A stretch of 8,283 bases of DNA from Deltaproteobacteria bacterium (GTDB taxonomy: Bacteria; Desulfobacterota; Deferrimicrobia; Deferrimicrobiales; Deferrimicrobiaceae), in the NCBI GenBank assembly GCA_003105225.1, contig PQAK01000128.1, positions 1 to 8,283 on the forward strand, given 5' to 3'. Position numbers and translations under genes: made by a program. The notes under the pieces were generated by a model. That model saw nothing but the letters and a program-made list of their open reading frames with translations. It was not told the DNA's origin and did no database searches. This document shows, one piece after another, positions 1 through 4,783 of this stretch. Each line of letters opens with the position of its first letter. Positions within the stretch are counted from its first letter, which is position 1.

Positions 1-560
1 ACAACGCGCTCTCCGGGGTGACCGGGGTCTGCGGCACCTGCCACAACGGGCTGGATACCGGCAGCCAGGCGCACTACGACCACGCCAACGCGCGTCCGGG
101 GCAGAACGCGCTGCGGGTGCCGCCGGGGGATGCGAGCATCCTTTCGGCGTACAACGCGAAGGCCGGCGCGGCGTCGTTCAACCCCACGGCGCTCACCTGC
201 TCCAACGTGAGCTGCCACGGGGGCCAGACGACCCCAAGCTGGCAGACGCAGACAGCCAACGCGATCGATGTCCCTAACGCGTGCCTGAAATGCCACGTGT
301 CCGGCACGACCCAATACAACAGCTACGATTCAGGAAAGCATAACAGGCACATCACCGCATTCGGGCTCAGCGCGTCAACGTGCAAACGGTGCCACGACGA
401 GGAGAAGGTGAACGTGTCCGGCCACTTCCAGAACCTGGCCACGCATGCATTCGAGCAACCGGCCTCGGAGACGGTCCTCTCCGGTGTCCGGTACAACGGA
501 AGCGGTTGCAACCCGGATGCGGGAGGGCTTACGGGCTGCCACGGCTCGAAGAAGTGGTGA
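1..560 (+). CDS. Multiheme c-type cytochrome, C-terminal part (5' end cut by window)
   Basis: The reading frame is open from the window edge (first full codon at 3), so the N-terminus with any signal peptide is missing. The visible 185 or so residues carry heme c attachment motifs: CGTCH (30-44), a CX4CH motif CSNVSCH (198-218), CLKCH (282-296), CKRCH (381-395) and a possible long CX9CH motif (507-542) close to the stop. The CX4CH motif followed about 20 residues later by CXXCH, with a downstream HNRH, matches the Geobacter-type CxxxxCH/CXXCH domain found in large secreted cytochromes. Such proteins sit in the periplasm or outside the cell and move electrons, often toward extracellular acceptors such as metal oxides; the role here is inferred from family. 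The GTG at 18 could be read as a start, but it follows coding sequence of the same style and precedes a heme motif, so it is internal. The frame ends in GSKKW before TGA. Confidence 0.9.
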   Translation, partial: NALSGVTGVCGTCHNGLDTGSQAHYDHANARPGQNALRVPPGDASILSAYNAKAGAASFNPTALTCSNVSCHGGQTTPSWQTQTANAIDVPNACLKCHVSGTTQYNSYDSGKHNRHITAFGLSASTCKRCHDEEKVNVSGHFQNLATHAFEQPASETVLSGVRYNGSGCNPDAGGLTGCHGSKKW

Positions 561-594
561 CCCGGCAGGACTCGCGAGACCTCAGGCGTGTTCG

Positions 595-646
595 TTGACA
601 GGGGACAGGAATTGACAGAATGCTTCCCGTGATTGCACGGGGGGGG
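595..646 (+). other. Intergenic direct repeat and hairpin upstream of the WETWP-repeat gene
   Basis: Two TTGACA hexamers (595-600 and 612-617) flank a GGGGACAGG block. They are followed by a perfect 6-bp hairpin, CCCGTG (626-631), loop ATTG, CACGGG (636-641), which runs into a tract of eight G (639-646). Each TTGACA resembles a -35 box, but no good -10 box lies 16-18 bp downstream of either. No T-run follows the hairpin, so it is not a standard terminator. It could be a 5' leader structure of the next gene or a remnant of a dispersed intergenic repeat; the sequence does not decide. Confidence 0.3.
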
Positions 647-661
647 TATTGGAGGTTTCAT

Positions 662-1087
662 ATGCGCGGAACCCTTCTCCGTTCTACGGGCCAATCCGTG
701 ATTGCGATCCTTTGCATCGCCTCCTTCCTCGTCATGAGCCTCGGGGCCGTTTCCCGTGCGTTCGCTGGAGACTCATGGGAAACGTGGCCGAGAAAGCCAG
801 CCGGACCGGGCATCGAGCAGATACCGGCCACGGATTCGAGCGAGGCGGCCAAGGATTGGGAAACGTGGCCGAAAAAGTCCGCCAAGCCGGATATGGAGCA
901 GGAATGGGCCACCGACGCGAAGGGGGCGGCCAATGCCGGGGAGGCGCCTGGGAGGAAAAAGGCGAAGGGATACGGAACGATCGCCTGGATCGCCCTCGGG
1001 GTCGCCGCGGCCATCGGGATCGCCCTCGCCGCCGGCGGCGGAGGCGATAACGGAGGCGGCGTGGTGACGAACCCGGGCCACCACTGA
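662..1087 (+). CDS. Small exported protein with two WETWP repeats and a C-terminal hydrophobic segment
   Basis: A 141-residue protein I do not recognise. The ATG at 662 is chosen because GGAGGT (651-656) lies 5 nt upstream; an in-frame ATG at 620 would put the hairpin and G-tract inside the gene. Residues 1-35 look like a signal peptide: Arg at 2 and 7, a hydrophobic stretch 13-30, and an Ala-Phe-Ala cleavage site before Gly36. The mature part starts with two 27-residue repeats (about 38-64 and 65-91), each opening with WETWP followed by basic residues and ending near a TD...A segment. A basic linker (RKKAK, 98-102) leads into a hydrophobic segment (about 105-124, rich in Ala, Ile, Gly), then a GGGGDNGGG tail ending in two His. 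The layout suggests an envelope protein, perhaps held in a membrane by its C-terminal segment. It lies 101 bp behind the cytochrome gene, but a functional link is not shown. Confidence 0.7.
   Translation: MRGTLLRSTGQSVIAILCIASFLVMSLGAVSRAFAGDSWETWPRKPAGPGIEQIPATDSSEAAKDWETWPKKSAKPDMEQEWATDAKGAANAGEAPGRKKAKGYGTIAWIALGVAAAIGIALAAGGGGDNGGGVVTNPGHH
776..937 (+). repeat. Two tandem 81-bp repeats inside the WETWP gene
   Basis: Nearly the same 21-bp block (TGGGAAACGTGGCCGA then RAAAG) begins each unit, at 776-796 and 857-877, exactly 81 bp apart and in the same reading frame. The rest of each unit is more diverged at the DNA level, but the proteins still align (GPGIEQ...ATDSSEAAK against KPDMEQ...ATDAKGAAN). 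This suggests an in-frame duplication with the tryptophan motif held constant. Confidence 0.75.
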
Positions 1088-1116
1088 GCGCAGGCAGTTC
1101 GCCCATAGGGAACTTA

Positions 1117-1141
1117 CATCCGGTCCCTGGAGGGATGCAAA
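1117..1141 (+). promoter_or_regulatory. Ribosome binding site of the cysteine synthase within a possible hairpin
   Basis: GGAGGG (1129-1134) sits 7 nt before the ATG at 1142 and is a strong Shine-Dalgarno match that fixes the start. It can be partly buried by pairing CATCC (1117-1121) with GGATG (1133-1137), or TCCC (1124-1127) with GGGA (1132-1135). The stems are short, so translational control is only a possibility. Confidence 0.35.
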
Positions 1142-2074
1142 ATGTCGGTGGCAATCAGAAAACGCCAAGACCTCCGATCCGCCATCGGATCCACCCCCGT
1201 CGTCGAGCTTCGCAAACTGAACCCCAACCCGGCGGTCCGGCTTCTCGTCAAGCTGGAAGGGAACAACCCGGGCGGCTCGGTCAAGGACCGTCCCGCGCTG
1301 TTCATGATCGAGGGAGCGGAGAAACGGGGGGAACTGACCCCGGATAAGACGATCCTGGAGCCGACCTCCGGAAACACGGGGATCGCCTTCGCGATGCTGG
1401 GAGCCGCCAGCGGGTACCGGGTCAAGCTGGTGATGCCCGCCTGCGTCAGCATGGAGCGCCGGGCGGTCCTGTCGGCCTTCGGCGCGGAACTCGTCCTGTC
1501 CCCCTTCAACGAGGCGACCGATGGGGCGATCCGGCTGGCGCACCGCATCCTCGAGGAATCGCCGGATGAGTATTACATGCCGAACCAGTACGCCAACCCG
1601 GACAACGTCCGCGCCCATTTCGAGACGACCGGGCCGGAGATCCATGAACAGACCGAGGGGGAGATCGACTACTTCGTGGCGGGGATGGGAACGGGGGGGA
1701 CGCTCATGGGCACGGGAGCGTACCTTCGCAGCAGGAAGAAGAGCATCCGGATCGTCGGCGTGGAACCGAAACCGGGCCACAAGATCCAGGGACTGAAAAG
1801 CATGAAGGAGGCGATCGTCCCCCCGATCTACCGGGAGGAGAACCTCGACGAGAAATGTATCGTGGACGACGAACCCGCGTTCCAAACCTGTCGCCGCCTC
1901 GCGGTCGAGGAAGGGATCTTCGTGGGGATGTCGAGCGGCGCGGCGGTGGAGGCCGCCATCCGGCTGGCAAAGAGGATTTCGTCCGGAACGATCGTCGCCC
2001 TGCTGCCGGACAGGGGAGACCGGTACCTCAGCACCTCCCTGTTCCGATCCACATGCGGAGCATGTCCTCCATAA
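1142..2074 (+). CDS. cysM: Cysteine synthase (O-acetylserine sulfhydrylase), CysM/CysK family
   Basis: A complete 310-residue fold-type II PLP enzyme, the usual length for the family. It should make L-cysteine from O-acetylserine (or a related activated serine) and a sulfide donor in the cytoplasm. Visible landmarks: NPGGSVKDRPA with the Schiff-base Lys48; the substrate loop PTSGNTG at 74-80; the phosphate-binding loop GMGTGGT at 181-187; and GMSSGAA around 262-268, whose Ser contacts the PLP ring nitrogen in relatives. The PDRGDRYLST segment near the end (289-298) is also typical. I favour the CysM-like branch over CysK, since EPKPGHKIQGL and VPPIY resemble CysM-type enzymes, but cystathionine beta-synthase-like use cannot be excluded. 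The last residues contain CGACPP (305-310), a CXXC pair not part of the catalytic core. A strong ribosome binding site precedes it and a GC hairpin follows the stop. No other sulfur-assimilation gene is in the window. Confidence 0.9.
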   Translation: MSVAIRKRQDLRSAIGSTPVVELRKLNPNPAVRLLVKLEGNNPGGSVKDRPALFMIEGAEKRGELTPDKTILEPTSGNTGIAFAMLGAASGYRVKLVMPACVSMERRAVLSAFGAELVLSPFNEATDGAIRLAHRILEESPDEYYMPNQYANPDNVRAHFETTGPEIHEQTEGEIDYFVAGMGTGGTLMGTGAYLRSRKKSIRIVGVEPKPGHKIQGLKSMKEAIVPPIYREENLDEKCIVDDEPAFQTCRRLAVEEGIFVGMSSGAAVEAAIRLAKRISSGTIVALLPDRGDRYLSTSLFRSTCGACPP

Positions 2075-2076
2075 AC

Positions 2077-2100
2077 GGGGAACCGGCTGCCCGGATCCCC
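2077..2100 (+). terminator. Possible terminator hairpin after the cysteine synthase gene
   Basis: Two bases after the stop codon, GGGG (2077-2080) and CCGG (2083-2086) can pair with CCGG (2091-2094) and CCCC (2097-2100) around a CTGC loop, with a small internal AA/AT loop. The tail (CGCCTGTTTCCTCC) is pyrimidine-rich but has no long T-run, so termination strength is uncertain. Confidence 0.4.
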
Positions 2101-2144
2101 CGCCTGTTTCCTCCTGTTTCCATCTTCCTCCGGAAAGAGAACGA

Positions 2145-2166
2145 TCGGCACGGCAATGCCGTCCGA
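2145..2166 (+). other. Hairpin between the cysteine synthase and cardiolipin synthase genes
   Basis: TCGG (2145-2148) and ACGG (2150-2153) pair with CCGT (2159-2162) and CCGA (2163-2166), leaving a single bulged C and a CAATG loop. The inner part is a 13-bp near-palindrome at DNA level (2150-2162), so it could be a protein-binding site or an mRNA structure. An AT-rich stretch (about 2185-2220) follows and may hold the promoter of the next gene, but I see no convincing -35/-10 pair. Confidence 0.35.
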
Positions 2167-2241
2167 AACATCATCGGCAAATGGGGCATCAATAATTTAT
2201 TGAATTAGAAGAACAAATTCTGTCTCAAGCAGGGTGCCTCC

Positions 2242-3678
2242 ATGCTTTGGACCCTTCCCGGAGATGGGTCAGGCAAAGATACAGGCATCGTGCGTGTTTA
2301 TCTGCTCATATTCCTTTTCCTTTCCTGCCTGCTTTCCTTCGGCGGCTGCGCCTCCTTGCCGAGAATGGAGGATTACGAAACCCCCAGCGGGGATACCACT
2401 CCGAGGATCATCGGCTCCAAGGGGCAGCTGTCTCCTGAAATCAGCAAAGCCATCATGGAGCGGCTGAAGGGGCAAGTCGAACCGACGGATATCATCGAGC
2501 GGCATGCCCTCCTCATCGAAGCGGTCAGCGGCAGCCCTCTTATCGCCGGAAACCGGGTGACGCTGCTGATCGACGGACCGGCCACCTACGATGCCATGCT
2601 CAACGCCATCGGGCAGGCCAGGGACACGATCGACTTCGAAACCTTCATTATCGAGGATGACGAGGTGGGCCGGCGTTTCGCGGACGCGCTGTTGCGGAAG
2701 CAGGCGGAAGGGGTCCAGGTGCGTCTCGTCTACGACAGCGTCGGGAGCATGAAGACGCCGGCCGCGTTCTTCCAGCGGCTGCGCGACGGCGGCATCCAGG
2801 TGCTGGAATTCAATCCGATCAACCCCCTGGAAACGGGCGGGAAGATATGGCGCGTGATCAAGCGCGATCACCGGAAGATCCTCGTCGTCGACGGAACGGT
2901 GGCTTTCACGGGGGGCGTCAACATCAGCAGCGTGTATTCCTCGAGTTCTTCCGGAAGGTTATCCGGGGATCAGCAGGGAGGCCCTGCCCAGCGTGCGTGG
3001 CGTGACACTCATGTTCAAATCGTGGGGCCCGCCGTCGCGGAGTTCCAGAAGCTTTTTCTGGACACGTGGTCAAGACTGAAGGGACCGGAATCCGGCAGAG
3101 AGTATTTCCCGCCCCTCAAACGCGAAGGGAAGGATCTGGTGCGGGTGGTCGGGAGCACCCCGGGGAGGGAGAATCGCATCACCTATATGATGTACGTATC
3201 CGCGTTCACCTATGCCGAAAATTCCATCCATCTGACCACCCCCTATTTCGCGCCCGACAACCAGACGTTGGATGCCCTGGTCCGAGCCGCCGAACGCGGC
3301 GTGGATGTGAGGATCGTTCTCCCGGGAGTCAGCGATTCCGTATTGCTTTACCATGCCGGAAGATCGTATTACACGCACCTGTTGGAGTCGGGCGTGAAGT
3401 TGTATGAACGCCGCAATTCCATGATTCACGCAAAAACCGCCGTTATCGACAATATCTGGTCCACGGTGGGATCCACCAACATGGACCTGACGAGTTTTCT
3501 GCATAACGACGAGGTCAACGCGATCATTCTCGGCAGCGATTTCGCGGCCGAAATGGAATCCTTGTTCGAGGAGGATCTCCGGCAGTCGAACCGGATTATC
3601 CTGGAGGAGTGGAAGAAACGTCCGCTCTGGGACCGTTGCAGGGAGTGGTTCATCAAATTGTTCGGCCATTGGTTATGA
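2242..3678 (+). CDS. Cardiolipin synthase-like phospholipase D family protein with lipoprotein-type N-terminus
   Basis: A 478-residue protein with two phospholipase D (HKD) motifs: H210-K212-D217 followed by GG at 224-225, and H396-K398-D403 followed by GSTN at 410-413. This two-motif layout, with VGPAV near 261-265 and YFAPDN near 335-340, is that of bacterial cardiolipin synthases, which join phosphatidylglycerol with a second phospholipid at the membrane. The N-terminus differs from the usual two transmembrane helices: one hydrophobic stretch (about 19-35) ends in SFGGC, so Cys36 could be a lipidated residue, though Phe at -3 is a weak lipobox. A Ser-rich stretch (233-237) lies after the first HKD motif. 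The ATG at 2242 has only a weak upstream AGGG; GTG at 2290 (residue 17) is an alternative that keeps the hydrophobic segment. Substrate is inferred; another PLD-type transferase or hydrolase is possible. Confidence 0.85.
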   Translation: MLWTLPGDGSGKDTGIVRVYLLIFLFLSCLLSFGGCASLPRMEDYETPSGDTTPRIIGSKGQLSPEISKAIMERLKGQVEPTDIIERHALLIEAVSGSPLIAGNRVTLLIDGPATYDAMLNAIGQARDTIDFETFIIEDDEVGRRFADALLRKQAEGVQVRLVYDSVGSMKTPAAFFQRLRDGGIQVLEFNPINPLETGGKIWRVIKRDHRKILVVDGTVAFTGGVNISSVYSSSSSGRLSGDQQGGPAQRAWRDTHVQIVGPAVAEFQKLFLDTWSRLKGPESGREYFPPLKREGKDLVRVVGSTPGRENRITYMMYVSAFTYAENSIHLTTPYFAPDNQTLDALVRAAERGVDVRIVLPGVSDSVLLYHAGRSYYTHLLESGVKLYERRNSMIHAKTAVIDNIWSTVGSTNMDLTSFLHNDEVNAIILGSDFAAEMESLFEEDLRQSNRIILEEWKKRPLWDRCREWFIKLFGHWL

Positions 3679-3681
3679 GGT

Positions 3682-3698
3682 ACGCTGTAGGATAGCGT
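3682..3698 (+). other. Small hairpin in the gap between cardiolipin synthase-like gene and its downstream neighbour
   Basis: ACGCT (3682-3686) pairs perfectly with AGCGT (3694-3698) around a 7-nt loop, four bases after the upstream stop. There is no T-run, so read-through into the next gene is likely; it may instead mark a processing or stability element of a shared mRNA. Confidence 0.3.
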
Positions 3699-3725
3699 CA
3701 GCCGATGATCAGGAGGAGGGGCACG

Positions 3726-4460
3726 ATGAAAAAGGAGCTTTTCGGGACATTCCTGTTGGCGATGGCGGCTTTTGTTCCCGTGCCGGCCATGGCGGAGGTG
3801 GATGTCAGCATCGGGATTTCTCTGCCCCCGGCGATCGTGTTTCAGGCGCCTCCGGAGGTGATCGTGCTGCCGGATACGAGCAATGTGTACATCGTTCCCG
3901 ATGTCGATATCGACCTGTTTTTCTGGAACGGCTGGTGGTGGCGTCCCTGGGAAGGGCGTTGGTACCGCTCGCGCTATTACAACCGGGGTTGGGTGTATTA
4001 TCGCAGCGTTCCCAGCTTCTACTACGATGTAGACCCGGGGTGGAGAAGATCGTACAGGGAGCACACCTGGTACGGGCACCCGTGGCGGTACGAACGGATT
4101 CCGAACCGGCGGCTCCAGCAGAACTGGAAGAGCTGGAACACGAACCGATATTGGGAACGGCAAAGGACCTGGGGCGTCCAGAGCTATCGGCCTCACCCGC
4201 CGCAACAGCGACAGGAACTGCGGCGCCAACGGCAGGAGGATTATCGGCGGCGGCCCGAGGTGCAGCGGCATGAGCAGCAGAAGATGCAGCAGCAAAGACG
4301 ACAGCCCCAAGGACAACAGATGCAGAAACAAAAACCGCAGATGCAGCAGCAGCCCCAACAACAGCAATCCGAACCCCGGGGCCGACAACGCCAGGGGGAA
4401 TCGCCGCACCAGCGGTCTAAGGACAAACCCGATAAAGGAGAAGAAGGACACGGAAGGTAG
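3726..4460 (+). CDS. Secreted Trp/Tyr-rich protein with Gln/Arg-rich tail, function unknown
   Basis: A 244-residue protein. ATG at 3726 is preferred because AGGAGGAGG (3711-3719) lies 6 nt upstream; an in-frame ATG at 3705 precedes that site. Residues 1-23 form a clear signal peptide (Lys2, Lys3, hydrophobic 5-19, AMA cleavage site before Glu24). The mature protein has three zones: a Val/Ile/Pro-rich part with repeated VxIVLP/VYIVPD-like strands (about 24-60), a zone dense in Trp, Tyr and Arg (about 60-150, with WNGWWWRPW), and a low-complexity Gln/Arg/Pro/Lys tail (about 155-244) that ends highly charged. The tail should be disordered and basic and could bind nucleic acid, acidic polymer or membrane phospholipid; none of this is shown. 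It lies 47 bp after the cardiolipin synthase-like gene and is probably co-transcribed, which hints at an envelope role. I do not recognise a named family. Confidence 0.7.
   Translation: MKKELFGTFLLAMAAFVPVPAMAEVDVSIGISLPPAIVFQAPPEVIVLPDTSNVYIVPDVDIDLFFWNGWWWRPWEGRWYRSRYYNRGWVYYRSVPSFYYDVDPGWRRSYREHTWYGHPWRYERIPNRRLQQNWKSWNTNRYWERQRTWGVQSYRPHPPQQRQELRRQRQEDYRRRPEVQRHEQQKMQQQRRQPQGQQMQKQKPQMQQQPQQQQSEPRGRQRQGESPHQRSKDKPDKGEEGHGR
4262..4372 (+). repeat. Low-complexity Gln-codon tract
   Basis: The stretch is dominated by CAG and CAA codons with interspersed AAG, ATG, CGA and CCC, encoding the Gln-rich tail of the secreted protein. The units are irregular, so this is a compositional repeat and not an exact tandem array. 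Confidence 0.6.
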
Positions 4461-4783
4461 GAGGAAAGCAGGACCGGTGTGAGGTGTTCTATTCGGGCTC
4501 GGTGGCGCCTGCGAAATGAGGCGCGGGTCTCGAAGCATCGGTCATTGGAGACGCGGCGATCGGATAAAAAATGCCATGTTACAAATCAGGATGTTCTCGC
4601 CCTCCGATGGAATCCGTATATCTATATCCATTTAATTAGTTGTTTTAACTATATAAATCTGCCCGCCGCCAAACAGGAATCCTTATTATTCGACCAGGAT
4701 GAACCGAAAATTTCTTGACTGCACCAGTCCTGCTTCCTATAATATAAAACATTATTTCATCCCAATTGCCTGGAAGCAGACCT
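4461..4783. other. 323-bp intergenic region, AT-rich in its right half
   Basis: The left half has a GC hairpin, GCGCCT (4505-4510) with AGGCGC (4519-4524), and a weaker GTCTC/GAGAC pair (4527-4531, 4548-4552). Neither has a T-run, but either may end the upstream transcript. From about 4600 the sequence turns AT-rich, with a dyad TAGTT-N5-AACTA (4637-4651) that might be an operator or an upstream promoter element. The region ends in the promoter of the regulator gene. An open frame from GTG 4479 to 4718 crosses all these elements and is not taken as a gene. Confidence 0.55.
4715..4743 (+). promoter_or_regulatory. Near-consensus sigma-70 promoter of the regulator gene
   Basis: TTGACT (4715-4720) and a perfect TATAAT (4738-4743) are separated by exactly 17 bp. 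Transcription should start near 4750, giving a leader of about 34 nt before the ATG at 4784. AT-rich DNA directly upstream could add to its strength. Confidence 0.85.

Noticed and set aside
18..20. GTG at 18 as the true start of the cytochrome
   Set aside because: The frame continues upstream to the window edge, there is no ribosome binding site, and a secreted cytochrome needs a signal peptide that is absent here.
595..623. TTGACA as a sigma-70 promoter for the WETWP gene
   Set aside because: Neither hexamer has an acceptable -10 box 16-18 bp downstream.
776..937. 81-bp tandem repeat as a mobile or CRISPR-like element
   Set aside because: It is in frame, has only two copies and is explained by a duplicated protein segment.
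773..1885. 370-codon open frame on the - strand
   Set aside because: It runs antisense through both the WETWP gene and the cysteine synthase, has an Arg/Asp/Gly-rich composition typical of antisense frames in GC-rich DNA, and shows no recognisable domain.
4262..4372. CAG-rich repeats as a CRISPR or regulatory tandem array
   Set aside because: The units are irregular codon repeats inside a coding frame, with no spacer structure.
3426..4538. 370-codon open frame on the - strand, Leu/Pro-rich
   Set aside because: Its Leu-rich stretch is the complement of the CAG/CAA glutamine tract; the + strand has the strong ribosome binding site and signal peptide.
4479..4718. 79-codon open frame in the intergenic region before the regulator
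   Set aside because: GTG start with a poor ribosome binding site, unlike the neighbours in composition, and it crosses a hairpin, a dyad and the -35 box. A real small gene cannot be fully excluded.
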